A stretch of DNA of 26,252 nucleotides. Source: an uncultured Lachnospiraceae bacterium (GTDB lineage Bacteria > Bacillota_A > Clostridia > Lachnospirales > Lachnospiraceae). The position numbers and the translations under genes are program-made. The stretch is from the NCBI GenBank assembly GCA_910588595.1, contig CAJUQU010000020.1:1-26252 (forward strand), read 5' to 3'. The notes below the pieces were generated by a model. The model saw nothing but the letters and a program-made list of their open reading frames with translations, had not been told where the DNA came from and made no database searches. This document shows, piece after piece, positions 1 through 7,209 of this stretch. The stretch's first letter is position 1. Every line of letters starts with the position of its first letter.

Positions 1-1
1 A

Positions 2-832
2 CTGACAACGCCCGACAATATCAAGCGGTATGATGACATAGCATACGGAGAGTATGGCAGGTACAACCTGCTCGACATATACCACAAAAAGGATGTCACA
101 TCACCGCAGAAGACGATCATTGATATCCATGGCGGCGGGTGGACCTACGGGGATAAGGACGTGTACCAGCACTATTGTATGGACATGGCGCAGAGAGGGT
201 TTACAGTCGTCAATTTCTCGTACCGCCTGTCGCCGGAGGATCCGTACCCGGCAGCGTTGGAGGACATCAACGCCGCGTTTACATGGGTGGCAGAAAACGC
301 AGCTGCATACAATATTGATCTTGACAAGATCTGCGTGACCGGCGACTCCGCAGGTGCACAGCTGGCGAGCCAGTATTTGGCGCTTTTGACGAACAGTGCG
401 TTCCGCCGGCTGTTCTCGATGCAGATACCGTATGAACAGATCAAAGTAAAGGCAGTGGCACTCAACTGCGGCTGTTATGACATGAGGGGACGCATGGAAA
501 CTCAGGAGGACGATCCGTTTCTGGCATACATAGACAAAGCGTTGACTGAGGACCGTGAACTGACGTTGGAGCAGATCGACACCGTAAAGTATATCAATGC
601 GGACTTTCCGCCAGCCTATATCATGAGTGCCGAGTATGACTTTTTGAAGGAGCATGTCAAGCCCATGTATGAACTGTTAAGGGCAAAAGGGATCGTCTGC
701 GAGTGGAAGCTGTATGGAAAAGCGGAGGATACGTACATGGGACATGTATTCCACCTGAACCAGCGGCTGGAGGAGGCAAAGATATGCAATGACGATGAGT
801 GCAGATTTTTTGATGAGATCCTTGGGGAATAG
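2..832 (+). CDS. Alpha/beta hydrolase (esterase/acetyl-hydrolase type), 5'-truncated
   Basis: The reading frame is already open at the window edge, so the N-terminus is missing; a GTG at 161 is internal and is not the true start. The frame encodes the oxyanion-hole motif HGGGW at about nt 131-145, the nucleophile elbow GDSAG at about nt 341-355, an acid region SAEYDFL and a late GHVFH histidine. Together these give the Ser-Asp-His triad of the HSL/BD-FAE esterase group. The family hydrolyses small carboxyl esters in the cytoplasm, for example deacetylation of sugars or xenobiotics; the real substrate cannot be read from the sequence. The stop codon TAG lies directly before the RBS of the HAD gene, so the two are probably co-transcribed. 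Fold and catalytic class are secure; specificity is unknown. Confidence 0.9.
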   Translation: MTTPDNIKRYDDIAYGEYGRYNLLDIYHKKDVTSPQKTIIDIHGGGWTYGDKDVYQHYCMDMAQRGFTVVNFSYRLSPEDPYPAALEDINAAFTWVAENAAAYNIDLDKICVTGDSAGAQLASQYLALLTNSAFRRLFSMQIPYEQIKVKAVALNCGCYDMRGRMETQEDDPFLAYIDKALTEDRELTLEQIDTVKYINADFPPAYIMSAEYDFLKEHVKPMYELLRAKGIVCEWKLYGKAEDTYMGHVFHLNQRLEEAKICNDDECRFFDEILGE

Positions 833-841
833 GTGGATAGT

Positions 842-1519
842 ATGCGTGCAGTGATTTTTGATATGGATGGTCTGATGTTTGATACGGAGCGCGTGTTTAT
901 CGAGGCGTGGGACTATGCGGGAGAGAAGATCGGTGTCGGCAAAGCCGGATATATGACATTGAAAACATTGGGGATGAGCGCTGCTATGTCGCGAGAACTC
1001 TGGATCGAAGAATTTGGCGAGAAATATGATGAGCAGGAGCTTTGCAGATATACGAAGGAATTTTTGACAAACTACTACGCTGAGAATAAGGTTCCAGTGA
1101 AAAGGGGATTGTACACCCTTCTGAGATATCTCAAAGACAAGGGTTTTATGCTTGCGGTGGCAAGCTCGTCTCCGAGATGGGAGGTGGAGAGGCACTTAAA
1201 AGATGCGGAGGTTTTTGACTACTTTCAAGTGATCGTTTGTGGTGACATGGTCGCAAAGTCCAAGCCGGAGCCGGAAATATATTTGAAAGCGTGTGCGCTG
1301 CTCGGTGTAGAACCAAGGGACTGTTTGGCTCTTGAGGATTCGAGGAATGGTATATTGTCCGCGTGCAGCGCTGGATGCCGGACGATCATGGTTCCTGACT
1401 TGTGGCAGCCCGACGAGGAGATCCTGTCAATGATCGCTGCAAAATATGACGATCTTGCACAGGCAGCGTCGTCACTGGAAAGTATACTATTTGAAGATGG
1501 GGAGTCATATTCGCTATGA
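842..1519 (+). CDS. HAD-superfamily hydrolase, beta-phosphoglucomutase/phosphatase subgroup
   Basis: This 225-aa protein has all four HAD motifs: FDMDG at residues 6-10 with nucleophile Asp7 and acid/base Asp9, Ser108 in ASSSPR, Lys141 in SKPEPEIY, and Glu165-Asp166 in LEDS. The helical cap lies between motif I and motif II, as in class I PGM-like phosphatases. Such proteins dephosphorylate small sugar or nucleotide phosphates in the cytoplasm, or isomerise beta-glucose-1-phosphate; the sequence does not separate these. The ATG at 842 is chosen over the in-frame GTG at 833 because AGGTGG at 831-836 gives normal spacing to the ATG. The stop overlaps the next start as ATGA, indicating translational coupling. 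Confidence 0.9.
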   Translation: MRAVIFDMDGLMFDTERVFIEAWDYAGEKIGVGKAGYMTLKTLGMSAAMSRELWIEEFGEKYDEQELCRYTKEFLTNYYAENKVPVKRGLYTLLRYLKDKGFMLAVASSSPRWEVERHLKDAEVFDYFQVIVCGDMVAKSKPEPEIYLKACALLGVEPRDCLALEDSRNGILSACSAGCRTIMVPDLWQPDEEILSMIAAKYDDLAQAASSLESILFEDGESYSL

Positions 1520-1860
1520 GGAAGAGAATCATCGGATACCGTGAGAGGATCGATGTACTTCTGGCGAATGCACCAAATGATACGGATTGGAATGCGGTCA
1601 TGAGAGAACATCTGACACAGGTGTCATTTTTTCAGCATGAAAGGCTGATCCACCTTATCGTGACAGTCACGTTTGCGATACTGACAATGCTCGCGCTGGC
1701 AGTTTACTGTATTGCGGAGTACATTCCAATACTCGCGCTGCTTGTGCTGTTTTTGGTGCTGCTCGTTCCGTATATCGGGCACTATTACACACTGGAAAAT
1801 GAGGTGCAGAGAATGTACAGGCAGTATGACATCATTCTCTCCAGACAAAAGAAAATGTAA
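1516..1860 (+). CDS. Small two-TM membrane protein, unknown function
   Basis: The product is 114 aa. Its N-terminal half is charged and probably cytoplasmic. Two hydrophobic segments at about residues 44-66 and 70-90 are followed by a basic, amphipathic tail. No family is recognised. It starts on the ATG inside the ATGA overlap with the HAD gene, so it is almost certainly translated from the same mRNA. The paired hydrophobic helices and consistent coding character support a real gene; a specific role cannot be given. It could be a small membrane anchor or partner protein, but nothing in the sequence shows that. Confidence 0.75.
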   Translation: MRKRIIGYRERIDVLLANAPNDTDWNAVMREHLTQVSFFQHERLIHLIVTVTFAILTMLALAVYCIAEYIPILALLVLFLVLLVPYIGHYYTLENEVQRMYRQYDIILSRQKKM

Positions 1861-1890
1861 TATTTTAAAATGGGAAAGGAATATATAACA

Positions 1891-2589
1891 ATGAACAAAA
1901 TAGGCATTATTGGAGCGATGGAACTTGAGGTTGCGGAGTTAAAGTCAAAGATGCAAGCAAAAAGTGTCGTTGAAAAAGCAGGTATGAAATTCCACGAGGG
2001 TGTCCTGAATGGTAAGGATGTAGTTATCGTGCAGTGTGGTATTGGCAAGGTCAATGCTGGTATCTGTGTGCAGATCCTGGCAGATGTATTTGGGGTTGAT
2101 GCAGTGATCAACACAGGTGTTGCAGGATCTCTGCGCGCAGAGATCAATATCGGCGATATTGTTGTTTCTACAGATGCGTGTGAACATGATATGGATGTCA
2201 GTGCACTTGGCTATGAGCCGGGTATCATCCCGCAGATGGAGACCTCGTTCTTCAAGGCGGACAGTAATCTTGCTGAGAAAGCGGTCGCAGTCTGCAGGGA
2301 AGTGAATCCGGAGATCGGTGTGCACGAGGGACGTGTGGTCAGCGGCGATCAGTTTATATCAGACGGCGCAGTGAAGGACAGACTGATCAATCGGTTTGAC
2401 GGTTTCTGTGCAGAGATGGAGGGGGCTGCGATCGCACACGCGGCATTCTTGAACAAGATCCCGTATGTGGTGCTGCGGGCTATCTCCGACAAGGCGGACG
2501 GAAGTGCCCACATGGATTATCCTGAGTTTGAGCGTGCAGCTGCAGCTCACTGTGCTAAACTGGTAGAGAATCTGATCGTTAGAATATAA
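1891..2589 (+). CDS. mtnN: 5'-methylthioadenosine/S-adenosylhomocysteine nucleosidase
   Basis: This 232-aa protein is the usual length of MTA/SAH nucleosidase (Pfs). It cleaves adenine from methylthioadenosine, S-adenosylhomocysteine and 5'-deoxyadenosine in the methionine salvage and activated methyl cycle. Visible family features are the N-terminal IGIIGAM with Glu12, the NTGVAGS phosphorylase-superfamily loop at about 75-80, AEMEGAAIAH with Met176 and Glu177, and RAISDKAD with catalytic Asp200. These match the E. coli Glu12, Glu174 and Asp197 positions. The frame extends to an ATG at 1870, but GGAAAGGA at 1872-1879 serves as RBS for the ATG at 1891, which also gives the canonical N-terminus. 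It lies 30 bases after the small membrane gene. Confidence 0.97.
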   Translation: MNKIGIIGAMELEVAELKSKMQAKSVVEKAGMKFHEGVLNGKDVVIVQCGIGKVNAGICVQILADVFGVDAVINTGVAGSLRAEINIGDIVVSTDACEHDMDVSALGYEPGIIPQMETSFFKADSNLAEKAVAVCREVNPEIGVHEGRVVSGDQFISDGAVKDRLINRFDGFCAEMEGAAIAHAAFLNKIPYVVLRAISDKADGSAHMDYPEFERAAAAHCAKLVENLIVRI

Positions 2590-2722
2590 AAAGTGTCACA
2601 AAGAGTGTTTTAGCATGATAATGTTTGTTGCAGGCAGGAGGTGTTGAAGCTGACGGTTCTTTTTCTACAGCTTTTGTCAGTTTCAGTGGCAGGATCAAGG
2701 AATAGATGTGGAGGTATATCAT

Positions 2723-4714
2723 ATGGGAATTCATTTTGGTGTGGACTATTATCCGGAGCACTGGCCGAGGGAGCGCTGGGAGACGGATGCGAAGCTGATG
2801 AAGGAGATGGGCGTGCAGGTCGTGCGCATGGCGGAGTTTTCGTGGTTCAAGATGGAGCCGGCGCTGGGCGAGTTTCACTTTGAGTGGCTCGAGGAGGCGG
2901 TCGCGCTCCTTGACAGTTATGGGATCAAGACGATCCTGGGCACGCCGACGGCGGCTCCTCCGGCGTGGATCGTGCGCAAAAATCCGGAGATACAGCCGAT
3001 CGACAGGGAGGGAAGACGCAGGTATTTTGGCGGCCGCCATCATGACTGTCAGTCAAATGCCGTCTACCGAGCGCATGTCAGGCGGTTCGTGACAGCGTTT
3101 GCAAAGCAGTTTGCGGACAACCCGGGCGTGGTCGGCTGGCAGATCGACAACGAGCTCGGCAACTCGCACGGCGACCTGTGTATGTGCAGCTCCTGCAGAC
3201 AGCTCTATCAGAAGTGGTTAAAAAGAAAATACGGCACTATCGAGGCGCTGAATGAAGCGTGGGGGACAGCGTTCTGGAGTCAGGGGTACAACGACTTTGA
3301 TCAGATCGGGACACCGCTCATCACGGCGGCGGGCGAGAATCCGTCTGCGATGCTCGACTGGAAGTGCTATTGTTCGGATCTGGTCGTGAATTTTGCAGAG
3401 TGGCAGGCGGACATCATCCGCGAGAACTGCCCGAATCATTTTATCACACACAATTATATGGGTTTTGACAACAAGGTCGACTACTATGACCTGGGCACGC
3501 TGCTCGATTTCGTGTCAAACGATATCTACCCGGCGGGACACTGGCAGAAACAGCCGCACCAGCCGGAGAACGAGCTTGCCGCCTGCCACGATGTCGTGCG
3601 CGGCTACAAGAAGAAGCCGTTCTGGATGATGGAGCAGCAGGCGGGCATGGCAGGCTGGGAGATCATGGGCAGGGCGCTGGAGCCGGGACAGATGTCGGCG
3701 TGGGCGATGCAGTCCGTTGCGCACGGCGCGGACGCGGTCGTCTTCTTCCGCTGGCGGACATGCGCGATGGGCACGGAACAGTACTGGCACGGGATCCTGG
3801 GACACAGCGGCAGACCGGGCAGGACATACTACGAGGCGCAGAAGTTGACGCAGACCTTTGCGAAATACATGGACGACTTTGAGGGGACGATGCCCGATCC
3901 GGAGGTGGCGATCGTGCACAGCTTCCGGCAGAACTATGCGTTTGATATCCAGCCAAACCACCCGCAGCTTCGCTATGTCGAGCAGCTCCAGAAATATTAT
4001 AAGGCGCTGCACGGCAAGAAGATTCCGGTGGATTTCGTGCAGGATATGGATGATCTGTCAAAGTATAAGCTGGTGATCGCACCGCTCCAATATCTGATGA
4101 CGCCCGAGCTCGAGCAGCACTATATGGATTACGTGGAGGGCGGTGGCCATCTGGTCCTGACGATGCGCACGGGCGTGAAGGACGCAAACAATCTGTGCAT
4201 GACAGACAGGGAGCTTCCCGGAAGGCTTGGGGAGCTGTGCGGCATCGAAGTGCCGGAGTACGACTGTCTGCTGGAGACGACAGGCGGCGTGCTCTACGGC
4301 AAGAAGGAGTATGCGGTCGAAAAGTGGTGCGATATCATAGAGCTCAAGGGGGCGAACCAGATCGCGGAGTACTCGACGGGATTTTACAGACAGACGCCGG
4401 CGATCACCGAGAATCCGTACGGTAAGGGTACGGCATGGTACATCGGCACGGAGCCGGGCGAGGAGCTGATGGAGGATATCATGACCTACATGATCGGCGT
4501 CTGCGGGATCAGGACGCTCGGCACCGCGGCGGACGGTGTGGAGATGATGACGCGCGAGAGCGACGACAAGGTATGGCTGTTTGTCATCAACCACACAGGC
4601 GACGAGCAGGTCTACCATCTGCACGGCACGTACACGATGCTCGAGGGCGGGAAAGAGGAACTGCTTCTGCCTTACGAGGTACAGCTCTTTGTGGGGAACA
4701 AGTTTCAGAAATAA
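2723..4714 (+). CDS. GH42 beta-galactosidase
   Basis: The 663-aa protein is a full-length glycoside hydrolase family 42 enzyme. It hydrolyses terminal beta-galactosides, typically short galacto-oligosaccharides imported into the cytoplasm, and no signal peptide is present. The acid/base is Glu144 in WQIDNELGN and the nucleophile is Glu304 in WMMEQQAG. Cys109, Cys153, Cys155 and Cys158 form the zinc-binding cluster seen in many GH42 enzymes. The N-terminal FGVDYYPEHWP is the family signature. After the TIM barrel come the trimerisation domain (about 385-590) and a small beta domain. GGAGG at 2710-2714 selects the ATG at 2723 over a GTG at 2708. It stands alone between a short spacer and a strong terminator; no transporter or sugar regulator lies next to it. 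Confidence 0.96.
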   Translation: MGIHFGVDYYPEHWPRERWETDAKLMKEMGVQVVRMAEFSWFKMEPALGEFHFEWLEEAVALLDSYGIKTILGTPTAAPPAWIVRKNPEIQPIDREGRRRYFGGRHHDCQSNAVYRAHVRRFVTAFAKQFADNPGVVGWQIDNELGNSHGDLCMCSSCRQLYQKWLKRKYGTIEALNEAWGTAFWSQGYNDFDQIGTPLITAAGENPSAMLDWKCYCSDLVVNFAEWQADIIRENCPNHFITHNYMGFDNKVDYYDLGTLLDFVSNDIYPAGHWQKQPHQPENELAACHDVVRGYKKKPFWMMEQQAGMAGWEIMGRALEPGQMSAWAMQSVAHGADAVVFFRWRTCAMGTEQYWHGILGHSGRPGRTYYEAQKLTQTFAKYMDDFEGTMPDPEVAIVHSFRQNYAFDIQPNHPQLRYVEQLQKYYKALHGKKIPVDFVQDMDDLSKYKLVIAPLQYLMTPELEQHYMDYVEGGGHLVLTMRTGVKDANNLCMTDRELPGRLGELCGIEVPEYDCLLETTGGVLYGKKEYAVEKWCDIIELKGANQIAEYSTGFYRQTPAITENPYGKGTAWYIGTEPGEELMEDIMTYMIGVCGIRTLGTAADGVEMMTRESDDKVWLFVINHTGDEQVYHLHGTYTMLEGGKEELLLPYEVQLFVGNKFQK

Positions 4715-4731
4715 AATAGTACCAGATTGCG

Positions 4732-4774
4732 CACCAAAATGTAAAGGCACCTGTTTTTGCATTTTGGTGTTTTT
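4732..4774 (+). terminator. Intrinsic terminator after the GH42 gene
   Basis: A perfect 10-bp inverted repeat (CACCAAAATG / CATTTTGGTG, arms 4732-4741 and 4760-4769) extends by a G-T wobble and an AAA/TTT pairing, and is followed by TTTTT. It sits 18 bases after the GH42 stop. It leaves only about 27 bases before the next start codon, so the response-regulator gene must use a promoter near or inside this hairpin or depend on read-through. Confidence 0.85.
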
Positions 4775-4801
4775 GCTTAGAAAACGTGGAGGGGAATACG
4801 T

Positions 4802-5539
4802 GTGGAAGAGAAAGAGCACATAACAATAGCGATATGTGATGATGAGACCGTGTACGGGGAAAGTGTGCGAAACGAGTGCATAAAATTTTTTGAGGATCAT
4901 GACAGCCAGGGATCTTTTGCAGGAGAACCGCAGATCGCCTGCTTTTCGTCCGGCAGGGAGCTGATCGCGTCCGGCAAGGAGTACGATATCTTATTCCTGG
5001 ATATCGAGATGCCGGAGCAGGATGGCATCCGTGTCAAGGAATATTTTGAGGGATATCACAGGCAGACGCGGATCATCTTTATGACCTGCCATCATGAGCG
5101 GGCTGTGGAAGCGTTTGGAAAAAATGTTGTCAGCTTTCTCGTAAAGCCGCTGAATATCGTGACTTTTCACCGCGCACTGGCAAAAACGCTGGCGGATATC
5201 CGGGGGCAGGTGCTGGAGCTAGAGGAGAACGGAAAGCAGATATTCATACCTGTGAGACAGATCCGGTACATCGAGGCGCAGGACAAATATACCACGGTGG
5301 TGACGGAAAAGGGAAGGCATCTGTTCCGCCGCACGATGCGGTTCTGGGAGGAAACACTGCCGCGTCAGGATTTCTGCCGGATCCATAAGTCCTATCTGCT
5401 GAACCTGGAGTATTTTGAGAAAACAGGAGATATGATCATGCTGGACAAAGACAAGGCAGTGAAACTCAGCAGAGGAAAGAAACAGGAGATCGTGGAGCAG
5501 TACAAAGCGTATCTGCGGAGAAAAATAAGGGAGATGTAA
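4802..5539 (+). CDS. LytTR-family response regulator (AgrA/BlpR-like)
   Basis: The 245-aa protein has an N-terminal receiver domain (residues 7-125) with the acidic pair Asp13-Asp14, phospho-acceptor Asp67 in LFLDIEMP, Thr95 and Lys115 in FLVKP. A C-terminal LytTR DNA-binding domain (about 142-240) contains the IRYIEAQDKYT and FCRIHKSYLLNL blocks. LytTR regulators bind direct repeats about two helical turns apart upstream of peptide, exporter or virulence promoters. The start is GTG at 4802, set by GGAGGGG seven bases upstream. The gene joins the kinase gene with no gap (TAA then ATG), so the pair forms one operon. Its likely target is the direct repeat at 6885-6917 before the ABC genes; this is inference. 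Confidence 0.94.
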   Translation: MEEKEHITIAICDDETVYGESVRNECIKFFEDHDSQGSFAGEPQIACFSSGRELIASGKEYDILFLDIEMPEQDGIRVKEYFEGYHRQTRIIFMTCHHERAVEAFGKNVVSFLVKPLNIVTFHRALAKTLADIRGQVLELEENGKQIFIPVRQIRYIEAQDKYTTVVTEKGRHLFRRTMRFWEETLPRQDFCRIHKSYLLNLEYFEKTGDMIMLDKDKAVKLSRGKKQEIVEQYKAYLRRKIREM

Positions 5540-6850
5540 ATGACAGATCAGATATGCAGGATTGTTTACTATATATTATATACAGCGGAGATGTTTTTGG
5601 TCGGGGAAGCGATATTCCATGACAGGGTGCGGGAGAAGAGCCGTTATGCGGCAATGGCGGTAATGTATGTGGGCGTGATCATTCCGACCGTGCTGTATGT
5701 GGAAGATTACTTCTGGATCGAAATAGGGCTGAATATAGCGATCTATATATGTCTGTTTCAGGGAAGGATCGCGCGGCGGCTGGCGCGTTTTTGGGGAGTG
5801 TACCTGTTTGTCAGTGTCACAGAAAGTATCGTCAGTGCGATCGGTTATTTTTTGTTGCGCCTTCCCTTGCAAAGTATCAATGTCAGTGCGGTCAGGTCAG
5901 AGATCGTCAGGCTTTTGTTTGCGGCTGCAAGTTTTGGTTTGACGTTATATATCGTCCGCAGGAGATGGGTACAAAAGCTGATCGCATCTTTTCGCGAATT
6001 GAAATGGTATCAGTATGTGGCTGTTGTTCTGATGGCACTGAGCAGCATGTGTCTGTTGGTGATCATTGAGCTTCTCTTAGAGTATGTCCGCAATAGCAGT
6101 GAGATCGGAACGATGGTATTGATCTTGCTCATCGTACTGCTGGGGACTACTTTTGCCACTTTCTTCTGGCCGGCATCCAGCATCTACAGCAGAAATCATT
6201 ATCTGAGACAGAGCCGGATCAAAGAGGAAGTGATCAATGCCCAGCGGAAGTACTATCAGAGTATATATGAGAATGATAATGAATTGAGGAAATTCCGCCA
6301 TGATATCCGTTCGCAGCTGGGGTGCTTACAGCTGCTGCTGACAGAGGGAAAGACAGAACAGGCAGTGGTATATTTGAAAAGCATGGGGCATCATCTGGAA
6401 GAAATGACCATTCAAAAATTCCACACGGGAAGTGATATACTGGATGCTGTCATACAGCAAAAATGGCTGGAAGCGAAAAAGAAAGGTATCAGTATAGACA
6501 TAGCAGGCAGCATGACAAAGCCGGATTTCATGGACGTATATGAATTGTGCATACTGTTTTCTAATGCGCTGGACAATGGCATAGAGGCGTGTGAAAATCT
6601 GCAGGATCAAAAGAAAGTGATCACGGTGTCGATCGTGGAGCATCGGAAAGTGATATTCGTTCAGATCACCAATCCGGCGACACCTGAGATGTACGAGGCG
6701 CTGCGGCAGGGAAGGACAAGCAAGGCGGACAGCCAACGGCACGGATTTGGGGTGAAAAGTATACAGGACGTCGTGCAGAAGAACGGAGGAGAGATGGACT
6801 ATCGATGGGAGGATGAGATTCTGGCTTTGGAGATCTATCTTGCAATCTAG
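5540..6850 (+). CDS. AgrC-like GHKL sensor histidine kinase
   Basis: The 436-aa protein begins with a polytopic membrane sensor of about six helices (roughly residues 5-25, 36-75, 84-107, 122-139, 157-180, 189-210). The kinase core follows: phospho-acceptor His254 in KFRHDIRSQL, N-box Asn342 in FSNALDNGIEAC and G-box GFGVKS at 402-407. This architecture is the HPK10 type used by peptide-sensing systems such as AgrC. Its ligand is unknown: no agrB or agrD homologue lies nearby, so the kinase may sense a peptide made elsewhere, a small peptide, or an antimicrobial compound handled by the neighbouring exporters. ATG follows the regulator stop directly, with AAGGGAG as RBS. Confidence 0.94.
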   Translation: MTDQICRIVYYILYTAEMFLVGEAIFHDRVREKSRYAAMAVMYVGVIIPTVLYVEDYFWIEIGLNIAIYICLFQGRIARRLARFWGVYLFVSVTESIVSAIGYFLLRLPLQSINVSAVRSEIVRLLFAAASFGLTLYIVRRRWVQKLIASFRELKWYQYVAVVLMALSSMCLLVIIELLLEYVRNSSEIGTMVLILLIVLLGTTFATFFWPASSIYSRNHYLRQSRIKEEVINAQRKYYQSIYENDNELRKFRHDIRSQLGCLQLLLTEGKTEQAVVYLKSMGHHLEEMTIQKFHTGSDILDAVIQQKWLEAKKKGISIDIAGSMTKPDFMDVYELCILFSNALDNGIEACENLQDQKKVITVSIVEHRKVIFVQITNPATPEMYEALRQGRTSKADSQRHGFGVKSIQDVVQKNGGEMDYRWEDEILALEIYLAI

Positions 6851-6887
6851 AGCATTTTTCAAACACGCTCTAGAAAGTTGGATTGCA
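6841..6887. repeat. Bulged inverted repeat over the kinase stop codon
   Basis: TGCAATC (6841-6847) plus TAGAGC (6848-6853) pair with GCTCTA (6867-6872) and GATTGCA (6881-6887), with an 8-nt bulge at 6873-6880. The inner arm is part of a perfect 8-bp repeat TCTAGAGC/GCTCTAGA. There is no T-run, so it is not a classic terminator. It may stabilise the 3' end of the two-component mRNA or separate it from the downstream leader. Confidence 0.55.
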
Positions 6888-6917
6888 TTTCACGACAAAA
6901 TCCTGCACTTTGCGACA
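6885..6917 (+). promoter_or_regulatory. Direct repeat, candidate LytTR regulator binding site
   Basis: GCATTTCACGACA (6885-6897) and GCACTTTGCGACA (6905-6917) match at 10 of 13 positions and lie 20 bp apart, about two helical turns. The second copy ends seven bases before a candidate -35 element. Imperfect direct repeats of this spacing next to the -35 are how LytTR activators such as ComE and AgrA bind. The link to the regulator at 4802-5539 is inference from position and spacing. Confidence 0.5.
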
Positions 6918-6923
6918 TTGGGG

Positions 6924-6952
6924 TTGCAAGTGTAAAAGTAATAACATATTTT
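6924..6952 (+). promoter_or_regulatory. Candidate promoter for the leader and ABC operon
   Basis: TTGCAA (6924-6929) is followed after exactly 17 bp by TATTTT (6947-6952). Both boxes are imperfect, as expected for an activator-dependent promoter, and the direct repeat lies immediately upstream. Transcripts starting near 6959 would carry a leader of about 250 nt before the first ABC gene. Confidence 0.45.
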
Positions 6953-7018
6953 GGTTTTAGGGAGCTGGGCGTAGTGATTCAGCCGTAATAATAGTTTGTG
7001 TTGTGCGGGAGAGGATAT

Positions 7019-7075
7019 ATGGTACTTAGAAGCCGATGGAAGGCTACACCCATGCTTAGGATATCGTACTGCTGA
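7019..7075 (+). CDS. Candidate 18-aa leader peptide upstream of the ABC exporters
   Basis: ATG at 7019 is preceded by the Shine-Dalgarno-like GGGAGAGGA at 7007-7015 and opens an 18-codon frame ending TAC TGC TGA. The peptide MVLRSRWKATPMLRISYC is basic and ends in cysteine; it has no signal or double-glycine motif. It lies between the putative promoter and an intrinsic terminator 31 nt after its stop. Codons 11-13 overlap a segment (7049-7056) that could pair with the terminator's 5' arm. The layout fits a regulatory leader peptide for ribosome-mediated attenuation. A secreted signal peptide read by the upstream kinase is a weaker alternative. Translation is not proven. Confidence 0.45.
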   Translation: MVLRSRWKATPMLRISYC

Positions 7076-7106
7076 GGGGGAGAGGCAGTAAAAGAAGGTA
7101 TTAGCT

Positions 7107-7152
7107 GCAGCATTTGGGGCTGTTGCAAATGCTGCTTTGTTTCGTATTTTTT
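7107..7152 (+). terminator. Intrinsic terminator (attenuator) in the ABC operon leader
   Basis: A perfect 10-bp inverted repeat, GCAGCATTTG (7107-7116) and CAAATGCTGC (7126-7135) with a 9-nt loop, is followed by the T-rich tract 7136-7152. It stands 58 bases before the first ABC start codon and downstream of the leader promoter, so it must be overcome for expression. A second hairpin (TACTGC 7067-7072 with GCAGTA 7085-7090) lies just upstream. CCCATGCT (7049-7056) can pair with AGCAT (7109-7113) and GGG (7116-7118), a mutually exclusive antiterminator. Confidence 0.75.
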
Positions 7153-7209
7153 TGCAACGGTTTTTTGTATTGTGCTGAGAATGTATTTTATATAAAGTGA
7201 GGAAAGTAA

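Noticed and set aside
4058..4900. 280-codon minus-strand open frame
   Set aside because: It is antisense to the GH42 gene, with low-complexity composition typical of a shadow frame and no RBS.
7076..7195. Cys-rich frame in phase with the 18-aa ORF beyond its TGA (ISCSIWGCCKCC...), possible selenocysteine or read-through product or bacteriocin
   Set aside because: There is no start codon after the TGA, the frame runs through the terminator hairpin and T-tract, and nothing suggests stop-codon recoding.
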